Origin: Candidatus Cloacimonetes bacterium 4572_55
GTDB lineage: Bacteria; 4572-55
Assembly: GCA_002084765.1 (NCBI GenBank)
Contig: NBMB01000010.1
Coordinates: forward strand, 1-64,000
DNA length: 64,000 nt
Direction of reading: 5' to 3'
Made by a program: the position numbers and the translations under genes. Below are positions 9,144-19,358 of the stretch, one piece after another (position 1 is the first letter of the stretch; every line of letters begins with the position of its first letter). The notes beneath the pieces are model-generated. The model saw nothing but the letters and a program-made list of their open reading frames with translations, did no database searches and was not told the DNA's origin.

Positions 9144-12100
9144 ATGAATCACAAGCTGCGGATCATTGTTTTTATTTTCATCATATCAGCCTGTATATCG
9201 ACTTCAGCAAAATCGCAAACACATTTTCAGCCGGTTGACCCGACTGGGTTTAGCTATCCAATTATCATTACCAGCATTGGAGGTATCACGTTGGGGAACG
9301 GAGATGAAATAGCGGTTTTTGACTCTCTTTTATGCGTGGGAGCCGCTGTCTATAACGGGACGTTCAACATCGGTTTTCCTGCGCATCAGGGAATTATCGA
9401 GCCCGAGGTGAGACCGGGCTATGAAACGGGTCATACGATTCTTTTTCGATACTGGGACGCTGATCAAAATCAGGAGTATTATGCGGTTCCGAATCCCGCG
9501 GCTGTGTTCGACGACGGTATCTATTATATAGGAGAACTTACAGTTGGAGACCCGGTCGTCTCGCTGACCTGCCAATGGAATTCTCCGCTTGAGTTTTTTG
9601 CTGGTGGATCAGAATCCGTGTCCGGTGGACCGGTTGACGGGGTATCGCCGCTTACCTATAGCTGGACAGGCGACGAAGAATTGACTATCACCGACGCGGA
9701 CGATTCCAATCCGACATTTTCTGGGTTGGCTGTTGGCTCTTACTCGGCTACGGTTACGGTCCAGGATGTTCTTATGTTCTCTTGTAACCAACAGATTGAG
9801 GTCAATGTGCTGAACCGTCTGCCCGAGACGCCGGCGGACCCAAGTCCCGCGAACGGCGCGTCAGACGTGTCTGTCTCGATCGACCTAACCTGGTCATGCA
9901 GCGATCCCGACGCTGGCGACATACTGACATACGACGTCTATATCGATACTGTGGACACGCCCGCAACTTTGGTATCAAACGATCAAAACGGCAGTGCATT
10001 CACCCCGTCAGGTCTGAATCATAACACGGGCTATTATTGGAAAATAGCGGCGTCGGATAATCATGGAGGTACTGCCGAGGGACCGGTCTGGAGCTTCACT
10101 ACGATGGATAATATAAATAATCCCCCAAACCTCCCGAGCGCGCCCAATCCTGGGGACAGCGCGTCAGACGTGTCTCTCTCGATCGATCTGACCTGGTTGT
10201 GCAGCGATCCCGACGCTGGCGACACATTGACATACGACGTCTATCTCGGTACTGTGAATCCGCCCGCAACTTTGGTATCAGACGATCAAAACGGCAGTGC
10301 ATTCACCCCGTCAGGTCTGAATTATAACACGGGCTATTATTGGAAAATAGCGGCGTCGGATAATCATGGAGATATCGCGGAGGGACCGGTCTGGAGCTTC
10401 ACCACGATGAGTAACGATCCCCCTTATATTCCTTATGATCCTTTTCCTGAGGATTTTATATCGAACGCCTCGATTTCGACTGACCTTTATTGGAGCGGCG
10501 GGGATCCCGATGTGGGCGACACAGTGAGTTATAATGTCTATTTTGGCTCCAACATCAATGGTCTCACTCTGGTGATCCAAAATCAATCACCTACGATGTT
10601 CGATCCTGGATTATTGCTGTATGGCACGACGTATTATTGGAAGATTGTGGCGTCAGATAATCACGGAGAAAGCTCCCCGGGATTGATTTGGAGATTTACG
10701 ACCGGACCTTCGGCGAACAACGCGCCACAAATTCCATTTGACCCCGGTCCGGAAGATGAGGAGCTTGGTGTTTCTGCAACTTCTGTCCTGTCATGGGATT
10801 GTATCGATTCAGACTCTGGGGATACGCTAAGCTACGATGTCTATCTCAGCGTGGATGCTCTCTCAATGACAAGGGTGAGCCAGGGTCTGACTGAAACTTT
10901 ATACGATCCGGAAACCCTAGAATATGAAACCGAATATTTCTGGCGCATTGTCGCAATGGACAATCATCAAGCTCAGACTCCGGGTCCGATCTGGTGTTTC
11001 ACGGTCATGTCTGATCCGAACAACCCGCCCAATATTCCTCGCAACCCGGACCCGGCTGACTCTGGAATCGACGTCAATGAGTATCCGACGCTCTCGTGGA
11101 TTGGTGGAGACCCAAATCCTTTGGATGTAGTGACTTATGAGGTATATCTCGGCGTTGATTCTCTTTCCATGGATTTAGTTGCAGACGATCAATCCGCTAT
11201 CTCATTTACTCCGGACGTTCTGTATTTCGAGACGCTTTATTTTTGGCGAATTGTTGCGACGGATAATCACGACGTAAGCATTGATGGTCCGATTTGGTGC
11301 TTCACGACCCGATCCGATCCCAATCTTCCGCCTTTCCCCCCTACAGCACCTACGCCAGCGCATGAAGCCGTTGATATCGATGTCGCTCCTCCCACGTTGC
11401 AATGGAGTGGGGGAGACCCAGATGGCGATACGGTTCTATACAACGTCTGGTTCGGCGATGATTTCCTGGCAATGACCGAGGTGAGCGTCTCGCAAAGCGA
11501 TACGACCTACGAAATGAGTCCGCTGAATTTTAACGAGATTTATTTCTGGCAGATTGTCGCGACGGACAGTCACGGTCTCAGCGAGGCGGGACCAATTTGG
11601 AATTTTTCCACTATTGTGAATTATCCTCCGCACACACCATCGCAACCATCTCCAGAGGACGGGGAGATCGACATATCGACTCTGGTTAGTCTCTCATGGA
11701 GCGGCGGCGATCCCGATGTGGGCGACACAGTGAGTTATAATATCTATTTTGGCACGGAGAACCCACCTGCGGGACCTGTTGTCTCCGCGGATACCACATA
11801 CAATCCGGGGAGTCTCTCTTTTCTGACAACCTACTATTGGCAAGTGACGGCTGTGGATAGGTATCATATTGCGATGTCGGGACCTGTTTGGAGCTTCACG
11901 ACTGAAGCTGATCCCAACAGTCCTCCTTATGCGCCTTCAAATCCAAATCCTGCGGATCAGGCGCCCTCAGTCCCCATCCTGACCGATCTATCCTGGACAG
12001 GGGGCGATCCTGACGGGGATTCTGTTACCTATAATCTCTATTTTGACGATGAGTATCCGCCCGAAACTCTGCATGGCGAGGATCTGAGCGGCACGACGCA

Positions 12101-15100
12101 GAATCCCCCGCAATTGAATTATGAGACCGCTTATTATTGGAAAATCGTCGCGACGGATGATCATGGAGAGGTCAGAAACGGCGCGATTTGGAGCTTCACT
12201 ACGGAGACTGATCCGAATCATCCGCCAAATCAACCGTCGAATCCCGATCCGGCAAACGGGGTGAACTCCGCTTCGATCCAAACCAATCTCTCATGGACCG
12301 GAGGCGACCCAGACCCAGGGGATATTGTCAGCTATGATCTCTATTTTGGCGAAGAAAATCCGCCCGAAACTCTGTATAGCGAAAATCTGAGCGGCACGAC
12401 GCAGAACCTCCCGCAATTGAATTATGATACCGCTTATTATTGGCAAATTATCGCGACTGATAATCATGGAGCGGTCAGAAACGGCGACATTTGGAGTTTT
12501 ATCACGATTGTGAATCATCCGCCTTATGCGCCCTCAAATCCATATCCTTCGGATCAAGATTCCTCTCTCTCGATCCAGAGCGGTCTGTCATGGTCCAGCG
12601 GCGATCCAGACGCAGGCGACGCAGTCTCTTACGACGTTTATTTCGACACAGTTACTCCGCCCGTAACAAGGGTCGCTATGGCGCAGAGCGACACCTCGTT
12701 TAGCCAGATCAGTTTGCAATATGAGACGCTCTATTACTGGCGGATCGTCGCGACAGACAATCATGGGCGAACAACAACAGGCGATGTGTGGGAATTTTTT
12801 ACGGAACTCCCTCCGAATGATCCTCCCTATACGCCATGGGAACCGAGTCCCGAAGATTCATCGACCCATATCGTGCGTGATGTGACGCTGTCATGGCGAG
12901 GCGGAGATCCGGATTTGGGTCAGAGCGTTGCCTACGATCTCTATGTCGATACGGCCAGTCCACCATTGATGCAGGCGAGCGCGGGTCAGAGCGACAATTC
13001 TTACGCGCTCTCAGGATTGGATTACTCGACCACGTATTATTGGCAAGTTGTCTCCACAGATAACAGAGGCGAGAGCGTCTCCGGACCGATATGGAATTTT
13101 GTCACCGAACTGCTCCCCAATCAGCCTCCTTATGAACCGACGCAGCCCAATCCTGAAGACGGCGCGGTTGGCGTGACCGTGCATGCGGATATTTTTTGGA
13201 TCGGCGGGGATCCGGACGCGGGCGACGAGGTTTCATATCGAGTTTTCTTTGGGACAACCGATACGCCGGATACGCCGGTCAGCGATAACCAAAGCGAGAC
13301 TGTTTACGATCCTGGTACGCTGGATTTCGGCGTGACGTATTACTGGCAGATCCGCGCGTCGGATAATCAGAGCCTCGTAACGACCGGTCCCGTGTGGAGT
13401 TTTACCACAGGTCAGAATCAAAACATGCCTCCTTATACTCCGAGGTCTCCCAGTCCTACGAACGCGGCTGTATATATGCCGATCACGACGCAATTGTCCT
13501 GGACCGGCGGGGATCCGAATCCGGGCGATCAAGTGACTTATGACGTCTACTTCGGCATCGACGATATTCCTGTCCAACTCGTCGGCAATGATCAGTCTCC
13601 CCTGAGCTTTGATCCCGGGGAACTGGCGTATGATCTGACATATTACTGGAGAATCGTGGCTACCGACGATCCCGGCGCGGTAAGTCCTGGACCGATCTGG
13701 AGTTTTTCCACTATGTCAAATCCCAATCGACCGCCTCTTACTCCCCAGGAACCGACTCCAGAAAACGGAGAACAGGACGTGGCGATAGATCGCTATCTTT
13801 CCTGGCTTGGCGGAGACCCGGATTATGGGGATGCGGTCTTTTATGATCTCTATTTCGGCGCGGGAACTCTGCCTACGGAACCGATCATCTCAGGACAGAC
13901 CGGAACTATGTATGACCCGGACGGATTGATTGTCGGCACAAATTATTTTTGGCAAATTATCGCGACCGATAGCCAAGGGGAGCGCGCAGTCGGTCCGGTT
14001 TGGAATTTTTCTACGGCATTTCCAGAAATCGGGTCCATATCGGGCTATCTCTACGTGATTTCCCGAGACGACCCTCTCCCGGGCATAACGGTGCAAGCCT
14101 GGTCTTCTTATCCAGGCGGTCAGGTCGCGGCGACGACTACCACCGAATCAAACGGTTTCTATAACCTGGATAATCTCGTTTTTGGACAGCCCTATGACAT
14201 TCGAGCATATAGCCAGCCGCCTGATCATCCCTATCTTCCACAGACGCTCTATTCGATCTCCACACCCGCGGAAGAGGAAAATCTATACTTGACTCCCACG
14301 CCTTTTATCACGCCGACGAACGGGTTCTGTCAGGTCTATTGCCTGAGCGGTTCTTTCTATCGAGGCTACCCGATTCAAGAGGGCGATGTGGTCACAGCAG
14401 CTGATCCGCAAGGAACGGTTTGTGGTCAATCCAATACAGTAACCGACAGCGGCGGATACAGCATGTTTGTATACGGAGACGATCCGACTACGACCCAGAT
14501 CAAAGAGGGCGCGGTAAACGGCGAATTGATCGATTTTTTTATCAACGGAGAGCGGGTCGACGTTTTATCCGGCGAAGCTATATGGCAAGATTTAAGCCTA
14601 TTGGAAATCTGTATTGGCAACGGAATTAACCGCACAGTGAGTATTCCGCTCAGCGGCGAAGGGGGAGGGTGGAATCTGATCTCGTGGAATGTGGACGCGC
14701 CTAACGACTCGATCTCGGTCATATTCGAGGACGTCATGGAGAATATTGTGGTGATTTTGAGCCATGATGAGGATGGATCGTTAGTGTATCGACCCAATAT
14801 GAGTCCAAGTTTCAGCAACATGTTCACTGCGAACCATCTGCGCGGTTATTGGGTCAAAGTTACGCAGGACGACACCCTATATGTGACCGGAGAGACGGTG
14901 GATCCGCAGACGCCTTTAGATTTGATAGACGGTTGGAATCTATTGAGTTATTTACCAATCGAATCCGATTCCACGCATCATGCTATTGGCTCGGTTCTTG
15001 ATCAAACCGCGGTGGTCATTGGATTCGATGGGGAGGGGATGAGCTATCGTCCCAACCTGGCCGAGTTCTCCAATTTGAAATTGATGAAACCAGGATTTGG

Positions 15101-15149
15101 CTATTGGATCCGCGTCTCATCGTCTGCAACTTTGATCTATCCAGAATAG
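9144..15149 (+). CDS. Giant secreted protein with 14 fibronectin type III-like repeats
   Basis: Exported 2,001-residue surface or matrix protein of unknown target. The ATG at 9144 follows GGAGGTGG and begins a clear signal peptide; the longer open frame upstream lacks one. Order of parts: an N-terminal module shared with two other proteins here (about residues 25-145), a PKD-like domain (about 147-232), fourteen Fn3-like repeats of about 97 residues each with PPYxPxxPxP starts and YYWRIVATDNHG cores (about 235-1595), a carboxypeptidase-regulatory-like domain (about 1605-1690), and two C-terminal modules carrying WNLISW and WNLLSY. Unlike its two relatives it has neither a dockerin nor an NYPNPF sorting domain. 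Some repeats are nearly identical in DNA, a sign of recent duplication. Confidence 0.88.
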   Translation: MNHKLRIIVFIFIISACISTSAKSQTHFQPVDPTGFSYPIIITSIGGITLGNGDEIAVFDSLLCVGAAVYNGTFNIGFPAHQGIIEPEVRPGYETGHTILFRYWDADQNQEYYAVPNPAAVFDDGIYYIGELTVGDPVVSLTCQWNSPLEFFAGGSESVSGGPVDGVSPLTYSWTGDEELTITDADDSNPTFSGLAVGSYSATVTVQDVLMFSCNQQIEVNVLNRLPETPADPSPANGASDVSVSIDLTWSCSDPDAGDILTYDVYIDTVDTPATLVSNDQNGSAFTPSGLNHNTGYYWKIAASDNHGGTAEGPVWSFTTMDNINNPPNLPSAPNPGDSASDVSLSIDLTWLCSDPDAGDTLTYDVYLGTVNPPATLVSDDQNGSAFTPSGLNYNTGYYWKIAASDNHGDIAEGPVWSFTTMSNDPPYIPYDPFPEDFISNASISTDLYWSGGDPDVGDTVSYNVYFGSNINGLTLVIQNQSPTMFDPGLLLYGTTYYWKIVASDNHGESSPGLIWRFTTGPSANNAPQIPFDPGPEDEELGVSATSVLSWDCIDSDSGDTLSYDVYLSVDALSMTRVSQGLTETLYDPETLEYETEYFWRIVAMDNHQAQTPGPIWCFTVMSDPNNPPNIPRNPDPADSGIDVNEYPTLSWIGGDPNPLDVVTYEVYLGVDSLSMDLVADDQSAISFTPDVLYFETLYFWRIVATDNHDVSIDGPIWCFTTRSDPNLPPFPPTAPTPAHEAVDIDVAPPTLQWSGGDPDGDTVLYNVWFGDDFLAMTEVSVSQSDTTYEMSPLNFNEIYFWQIVATDSHGLSEAGPIWNFSTIVNYPPHTPSQPSPEDGEIDISTLVSLSWSGGDPDVGDTVSYNIYFGTENPPAGPVVSADTTYNPGSLSFLTTYYWQVTAVDRYHIAMSGPVWSFTTEADPNSPPYAPSNPNPADQAPSVPILTDLSWTGGDPDGDSVTYNLYFDDEYPPETLHGEDLSGTTQNPPQLNYETAYYWKIVATDDHGEVRNGAIWSFTTETDPNHPPNQPSNPDPANGVNSASIQTNLSWTGGDPDPGDIVSYDLYFGEENPPETLYSENLSGTTQNLPQLNYDTAYYWQIIATDNHGAVRNGDIWSFITIVNHPPYAPSNPYPSDQDSSLSIQSGLSWSSGDPDAGDAVSYDVYFDTVTPPVTRVAMAQSDTSFSQISLQYETLYYWRIVATDNHGRTTTGDVWEFFTELPPNDPPYTPWEPSPEDSSTHIVRDVTLSWRGGDPDLGQSVAYDLYVDTASPPLMQASAGQSDNSYALSGLDYSTTYYWQVVSTDNRGESVSGPIWNFVTELLPNQPPYEPTQPNPEDGAVGVTVHADIFWIGGDPDAGDEVSYRVFFGTTDTPDTPVSDNQSETVYDPGTLDFGVTYYWQIRASDNQSLVTTGPVWSFTTGQNQNMPPYTPRSPSPTNAAVYMPITTQLSWTGGDPNPGDQVTYDVYFGIDDIPVQLVGNDQSPLSFDPGELAYDLTYYWRIVATDDPGAVSPGPIWSFSTMSNPNRPPLTPQEPTPENGEQDVAIDRYLSWLGGDPDYGDAVFYDLYFGAGTLPTEPIISGQTGTMYDPDGLIVGTNYFWQIIATDSQGERAVGPVWNFSTAFPEIGSISGYLYVISRDDPLPGITVQAWSSYPGGQVAATTTTESNGFYNLDNLVFGQPYDIRAYSQPPDHPYLPQTLYSISTPAEEENLYLTPTPFITPTNGFCQVYCLSGSFYRGYPIQEGDVVTAADPQGTVCGQSNTVTDSGGYSMFVYGDDPTTTQIKEGAVNGELIDFFINGERVDVLSGEAIWQDLSLLEICIGNGINRTVSIPLSGEGGGWNLISWNVDAPNDSISVIFEDVMENIVVILSHDEDGSLVYRPNMSPSFSNMFTANHLRGYWVKVTQDDTLYVTGETVDPQTPLDLIDGWNLLSYLPIESDSTHHAIGSVLDQTAVVIGFDGEGMSYRPNLAEFSNLKLMKPGFGYWIRVSSSATLIYPE

Positions 15150-15152
15150 CTC

Positions 15153-15180
15153 ACCACAGATAACACGGATTATAGACGAT
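15153..15180. repeat. Dispersed intergenic repeat of the CACAGATAACACGGAT type
   Basis: CCACAGATAACACGGATTAT lies four bases after the stop codon of the giant Fn3 gene. It resembles the GATCCGCAGATTACGCGGATT copies at 24784, 39820 and 44257. All sit at the borders of accessory genes. Confidence 0.45.
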
Positions 15181-15183
15181 CTC

Positions 15184-15660
15184 TTATTGCAGGACTCGTA
15201 TACCAATCTGGAGCAGGATATTACAATAGATTCCAGCGACCAGATCATCTGTCATAATTCCCCACCCTTTGGGGAGCTCCTGCGCTTTATCTGCCGGTTC
15301 GGGTTTGAATATATCGAAGATGCGGAAGAGGAAAAATGCGATAAGCGCGATCGACCAATTCAGGTGGGGCAGCCATGCAATGGAGATCATATACCCGACA
15401 ATTTCATCGATCACAATTTGGGATCCGTCATGTCCATAATAAATCTCCGCTTTTGTCGAGACCCACACCCCGATAAAAAATGATCCGGCGGTTATGAGGA
15501 GAAAAGGGATCGATGCGGAATCGAGCAGATGGTTGAAGGTCAGAAAGGGGAATAAAAGGAATGCTAATATGGTTCCCGCTGTTCCTGGCGCAAAAGGGGA
15601 ATATCCTGTGCCAAATCCTGTTGCAAGAGCTTTTATAATAATCTCTCTGATTTTATCCAT
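15184..15660 (-). CDS. pgpA: Phosphatidylglycerophosphatase A
   Basis: Removes the phosphate from phosphatidylglycerophosphate, the last step to phosphatidylglycerol, at the inner membrane. The 158-residue protein has hydrophobic segments and the PgpA motifs SPFAPGTAGT, IVIDEIVGY, FRIFDIFKPEP and GIMTDDLVAGIY. Its start overlaps the end of pgsA by eight bases, so the two consecutive steps of the pathway are translationally coupled. It is last in the roadblock-mglA-pgsA-pgpA operon and ends 34 bases from the convergent Fn3 gene. Confidence 0.95.
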   Translation of the reverse strand: MDKIREIIIKALATGFGTGYSPFAPGTAGTILAFLLFPFLTFNHLLDSASIPFLLITAGSFFIGVWVSTKAEIYYGHDGSQIVIDEIVGYMISIAWLPHLNWSIALIAFFLFRIFDIFKPEPADKAQELPKGWGIMTDDLVAGIYCNILLQIGIRVLQ

Positions 15661-16294
15661 GAAACAACTCTCTGACCAAATGTCGGTTATGAATCAGGTA
15701 ATTTAACCCGGAGCCTAAGGTGAGGATCAACGCGGAATAGAGCATGACAGTCAGCAATATCATAACGGAATAATCAAACTCAGGGGACGCAGTCCAATTC
15801 AGCTCGTGCAAAATCAAAATCAAATTTATATAGACCAATTGCGTGATGATATATGTCATCTGGGCGATGGTTTTATATTTTCCCCATTGATCCGCGGCGA
15901 TGATCACTCCTTTAAATATACCGACAGTCCGCAATAGGGTGATGAAATATTCCCGAACGAGGATCACTGCCACGATCCATATAGGAACATATCCCAGCAG
16001 ATAGAAACCTATAAACGCGACGGTAGTAAGCAATTTGTCGGCTATCGGGTCAATAATTTTCCCGAATTCGGTGACTTGACCCTCTTTTCGAGCCAGATAG
16101 CCGTCGTATGCGTCGGATATTGCCGCAACAACGAACAAAATGAATGCAGCGAGGCGCGCGCTTAAATGATCGACCATGAGCAAAATAAAAAAAATAGGGC
16201 AAAGCCCTATTCTTAATATTGTGAGTTTAGTGGGCAAATTTAAGCGCGGATCTAAAGATCGATAGCGTTTTTGCCAATGTTTAAACAGACGCAC
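15653..16294 (-). CDS. pgsA: CDP-diacylglycerol-glycerol-3-phosphate 3-phosphatidyltransferase
   Basis: Makes phosphatidylglycerophosphate from CDP-diacylglycerol and glycerol-3-phosphate in the membrane. It shows the CDP-alcohol phosphotransferase signature with its aspartates, SDAYDGYLARKEG then GKIIDPIADK, near residues 60-85, and several membrane helices. The length is 213 residues. It starts six bases after the mglA stop codon. Joining lipid synthesis to mglA in one operon is unusual but may reflect simple co-transcription. Confidence 0.93.
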   Translation of the reverse strand: MRLFKHWQKRYRSLDPRLNLPTKLTILRIGLCPIFFILLMVDHLSARLAAFILFVVAAISDAYDGYLARKEGQVTEFGKIIDPIADKLLTTVAFIGFYLLGYVPIWIVAVILVREYFITLLRTVGIFKGVIIAADQWGKYKTIAQMTYIITQLVYINLILILHELNWTASPEFDYSVMILLTVMLYSALILTLGSGLNYLIHNRHLVRELFHG

Positions 16295-16300
16295 ACGTTT

Positions 16301-16879
16301 TTAACTCAGATCTCGAAGGATTAATTTACTAACTGCTTTTAACGTATCAAAAACACCGACGCCAGTAGTGGCGACAGCTTCATAATGTGGGATGTTTTTC
16401 GGATTCAATTCTCTTTGAAGAACGTCCAACGACATCGCATTGGGAAGGTCTCGCTTATTATATTGAATGACAAAAGGCTTTGATCCGGGTTGAATTCCCT
16501 GCTCAAGAAGATTTATGTCTAAGTTGTCTATACTTTCCAAGTTAGCGTCCATACGCTCTTCTTGAGAATCCGCCACAAATACAAGCCCATCGACTCCTTT
16601 TAGGATCAGCTTCCGGCTGGCATTATAATAGACCTGCCCCGGTACAGTATATAGATGAAATCGCGTCTGAAATCCTCGAATTTTTCCGAGTTCAAGAGGA
16701 AGGAAGTCAAAAAAGAGAGTTCGATCCATTTCCGTGGCTAAGGAGATCAGCTTTCCTCTTGAATCAGGATTCATTTTATTGTAAACGTATTGCAGATTGG
16801 TCGTCTTCCCACAAAGACCGGGTCCATAAAAAACAATTTTACAATTAATTTCTCGAGATGCATAATTTATAAGAGACAC
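16301..16879 (-). CDS. mglA: MglA-type small Ras-like GTPase
   Basis: Cytosolic polarity switch of the MglA family, known from Myxococcus to set cell poles for gliding and type IV pili. At 192 residues it shows P-loop GPGLCGKTT (19-27), the PM3-like TVPGQVYY (77-84), where family members carry PGQ in place of DxxG, and base-recognition motif NKRD (140-143). Ras-like tails are absent, as expected in bacteria. It lies nine bases after a roadblock gene, its likely GAP partner (MglB-like). The processes it controls here are inferred; no pilus or gliding gene is in the window. Confidence 0.93.
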   Translation of the reverse strand: MSLINYASREINCKIVFYGPGLCGKTTNLQYVYNKMNPDSRGKLISLATEMDRTLFFDFLPLELGKIRGFQTRFHLYTVPGQVYYNASRKLILKGVDGLVFVADSQEERMDANLESIDNLDINLLEQGIQPGSKPFVIQYNKRDLPNAMSLDVLQRELNPKNIPHYEAVATTGVGVFDTLKAVSKLILRDLS

Positions 16880-16888
16880 AGCAATACC

Positions 16889-17383
16889 TCAGTCTTGGAA
16901 GAGATTATCAATTTCATCTTCTGCGTCGGAGGCAAATGCACCGCCTAACATTGAAGAATCGTTCGGGTCCTCTAATTTCTTGAGCAACTCCACAAATATT
17001 ATTGAGATATCCTCAACCGTTTTTTTCACGCGCAAACGAACCAAGCCGAGTGTTGTCCGCTTATCAAATAGAACTACCAAAATAACTCGCTGTTGAATCA
17101 TTGATAGATACATACTATCGTTTACGCCCTGATGAACCAGGGTCGAAAACTCTTTCTCGCCGATCAACTCTGCTAACTGGCTATTTGCAGCAAAATCAGC
17201 CGCTGATAACGATGCAAAGGATGTTGTATCAAATGTCGGCGCGTCTCCAGCGCTGGTAATTAATTGTCCAGTTTTATCAATCAGCATAACGCTTCGAGCA
17301 TTTGAATTTTGTAATAATTTACCCAAATGCTGATTAATAACAAGAAAGTCTTCCTCGAAGAGAGCCCAATTTCCACTAGCCAT
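16889..17383 (-). CDS. Roadblock/LC7 domain protein (MglB-like)
   Basis: A 164-residue cytosolic protein with a roadblock fold at about residues 8-125: an N-terminal helix, MLIDKTGQLITSAGD, then the GEKEFSTLVHQG and QRVILVVLFDKRTTLGLVRLR strands. The family usually forms homodimers that bind and activate an adjacent MglA GTPase. An acidic C-terminal tail of about 30 residues follows. It is first in the operon and has a promoter candidate at 17483-17511. The pairing with the next gene supports an MglB role, although roadblock sequences diverge strongly. Confidence 0.85.
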   Translation of the reverse strand: MASGNWALFEEDFLVINQHLGKLLQNSNARSVMLIDKTGQLITSAGDAPTFDTTSFASLSAADFAANSQLAELIGEKEFSTLVHQGVNDSMYLSMIQQRVILVVLFDKRTTLGLVRLRVKKTVEDISIIFVELLKKLEDPNDSSMLGGAFASDAEDEIDNLFQD

Positions 17384-17482
17384 ATTTTTCCTTATCCCTT
17401 TAGCACAATATAGGTCGATATAATGATCAACGTATTTACAACACCTTCACGATTTAAAGCATCCTACCAGCTTTTGTCGTAA

Positions 17483-17511
17483 ATAGTAATACAGTTCGAT
17501 CTAAACGTCAA
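17483..17511 (-). promoter_or_regulatory. Candidate sigma-70 promoter for roadblock-mglA-pgsA-pgpA
   Basis: On the minus strand TTGACG (17506-17511) and TACTAT (17483-17488) are separated by 17 bases, about 100 bases upstream of the roadblock start. Five of six and four of six positions match consensus. This suggests the operon is separate from recR upstream. Confidence 0.5.
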
Positions 17512-17539
17512 GTAAAAAATGATCGTGTCACGGAATTTA

Positions 17540-18145
17540 TTAACGGATCGCCCGTCTGCCACGTATCGATTCCGATAAGGTAATCTCATCTGAAAATTCC
17601 AGATCTCCGCCCACCGGTAAACCGCGAGCGATCCTGGTCACGGGAATCTCAAACGGTTTCAAAATTTTGTGTAGATAAACAGCTGTCGCCTCTCCCTCTA
17701 CATTTGGATTGGTAGCCAAAATGATCTCGGGAATGTCGTTGTTTTCCGTTATTCGCGCAAACAATTCCTTGATGCGGATATCCTTGGGACCGATTCCGTC
17801 TAATGGCGAAAGCCGACCGTGAAGAATATGATAACGATATTTCATTTCTTTAATTTTTTGTAACGCCATCACATCAATCGGATCTTCCACCACGATAATA
17901 GGCGAGCTCTTCCGTTTTTCGTCCGAGCAAATTGGACAAGTATCTGTTTCGGTAATATTGCAACAGACCGAGCAATGCACTATCTTCTCATGGACATCCT
18001 TGATCGATTGAGCCAACGCGTATATCCCCTCGCTGTCCATCTGTAAAATATAAAACGCCATCCGCTGGGCGGTTTTTCGACCGATACCCGGAAATTTCTC
18101 CAAAATTTGGATCAAATGTTCCAAAGATGTCAAATTCTGCGCCAT
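17540..18145 (-). CDS. recR: Recombination mediator RecR
   Basis: Helps load RecA at gaps together with RecF and RecO. The 201-residue protein has the N-terminal helix-hairpin-helix (FPGIGRKTAQRMAFYIL), the four-cysteine zinc module CSVCCNITETDTCPIC near residues 58-73, and the Toprim domain with VVEDPIDVMAL and ATNPNVEGEAT. It is the last gene of dnaX-DUF4388-recR. In most bacteria ybaB sits between dnaX and recR; here a DUF4388 gene does. Confidence 0.97.
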   Translation of the reverse strand: MAQNLTSLEHLIQILEKFPGIGRKTAQRMAFYILQMDSEGIYALAQSIKDVHEKIVHCSVCCNITETDTCPICSDEKRKSSPIIVVEDPIDVMALQKIKEMKYRYHILHGRLSPLDGIGPKDIRIKELFARITENNDIPEIILATNPNVEGEATAVYLHKILKPFEIPVTRIARGLPVGGDLEFSDEITLSESIRGRRAIR

Positions 18146-18189
18146 ATCGCCTTTTCCTACTTTAAATTTAAGATCAATATTTTTTGAGA

Positions 18190-19344
18190 TTAACGAATGA
18201 CTTGCTCCAGTTCTTCTTTTGCATTGGTGGAGGCGATCGAGTCCTCTTTGCTAAAAATCGGCTTCAATTCCGCTCGCACTTCCTTGATCAACGACTTTGT
18301 TTTCCATCGTCCAAGCTCTGCTCGAGCTAACTTCAGCTCTTGAGTTAAGATATATCCGAGAGTTTCTTTCAAAATAGGCATTCGTTTTTTTTGAGGAATG
18401 TGAGAAAGCCTCTGGATTAACGCTGATTTCTGAAACGTTCCGTTGCCTCTCAGCTCCGTATCGGCTAAAAGATCGGGAAAGCGATAGGTGGTTTCCTCAT
18501 AAATCTCATCGACACGAAGCCGAGTCAAAGGACCCCCATCAATCTCCAATTTTTCCACTATTATCCTTTGGGGAACTTGATAAATCTCGATAAGACGAAC
18601 AATTTGCCGATTCACTGTATGATCGGTTGTACTCTTTTTTTCAACGGCACGAATCTCTAAAAAATCGGTGGAGATCATTCCCGCCAACAATCGACAGGTC
18701 TCAAAGTCGCTTAATGTGGTTTCGTCACAAATATCAACCACAGTCTTGACCCCGTCGCATAACGCCAATAATTGAAACTCAATGGATGAGAGTACCACAT
18801 TTCTCATACTCTCATCTTCATGAATTTGAAGAACAGCATTCATAGAAGGAATGAGTTTGCGGATATCTGCCCACTCCTCTACTTTTTTCTCGCCTTCTTC
18901 TACAATTTGACTGACATTCAAGACCTGAAATTCGACCTCGATCGGTGGTTTATGACCGTCAAAAAATTCAAAATCTCCATCTTCCCAGGTGAAAACATCA
19001 AAAATAATCTGCTTGTTAAGCCTCTTTAACTGCCTGGACAGCTCTTCTTCTTTTAATAAGCGCATATCCACCAATGTTTCGCCGATCATTCTTCCGCTTT
19101 TCTCGTGTCTCTCCAGAGCTTCCGCAAGCTGTTCTTCAGTAATCACTTCGGTACGAACTAAAAAACCGCCGAATCGATCCTCGTCCCGAATCGACGTGGC
19201 GTATATGATCTCGCCATTCCGAAAATAGATGTGCTTGGTATGAATCCCGTTGGAAACTGTTAAGCAACCTGTTTTGTTCCCTTTACCCAGCCATTGTAGT
19301 AAGTCTGGAAACGAAACCGTTCGTAATGCTCCGCTATAATTCAT
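18190..19344 (-). CDS. DUF4388 (PATAN) domain protein
   Basis: Cytosolic 384-residue protein, probably a signalling adaptor. Residues 1-60 match the DUF4388 pattern (GALRTVSFPDLLQWLGKGNKTGCLTV, here given in part as the segment from residue 5, then HIYFRNGEIIYATS). A middle region (about 75-230) has two helix-rich modules, including the EEQLAEALERHEKSGRMIGE helix and FDVFTWEDGDFEFFDG. The C-terminal third is charged and helical, without a recognised domain. DUF4388 proteins in deltaproteobacteria and relatives accompany MglA or chemosensory systems. It sits 14 bases after dnaX and 44 bases before recR, in the position usually held by ybaB. No DNA-binding motif is obvious. Confidence 0.75.
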   Translation of the reverse strand: MNYSGALRTVSFPDLLQWLGKGNKTGCLTVSNGIHTKHIYFRNGEIIYATSIRDEDRFGGFLVRTEVITEEQLAEALERHEKSGRMIGETLVDMRLLKEEELSRQLKRLNKQIIFDVFTWEDGDFEFFDGHKPPIEVEFQVLNVSQIVEEGEKKVEEWADIRKLIPSMNAVLQIHEDESMRNVVLSSIEFQLLALCDGVKTVVDICDETTLSDFETCRLLAGMISTDFLEIRAVEKKSTTDHTVNRQIVRLIEIYQVPQRIIVEKLEIDGGPLTRLRVDEIYEETTYRFPDLLADTELRGNGTFQKSALIQRLSHIPQKKRMPILKETLGYILTQELKLARAELGRWKTKSLIKEVRAELKPIFSKEDSIASTNAKEELEQVIR

Positions 19345-19358
19345 AAAGTCATTCTACC

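Noticed and set aside
9830-14010. Regular spaced repeats as a possible CRISPR array
   Set aside because: The period is about 290 bases, the frame is open throughout and the repeats encode Fn3-like domains.
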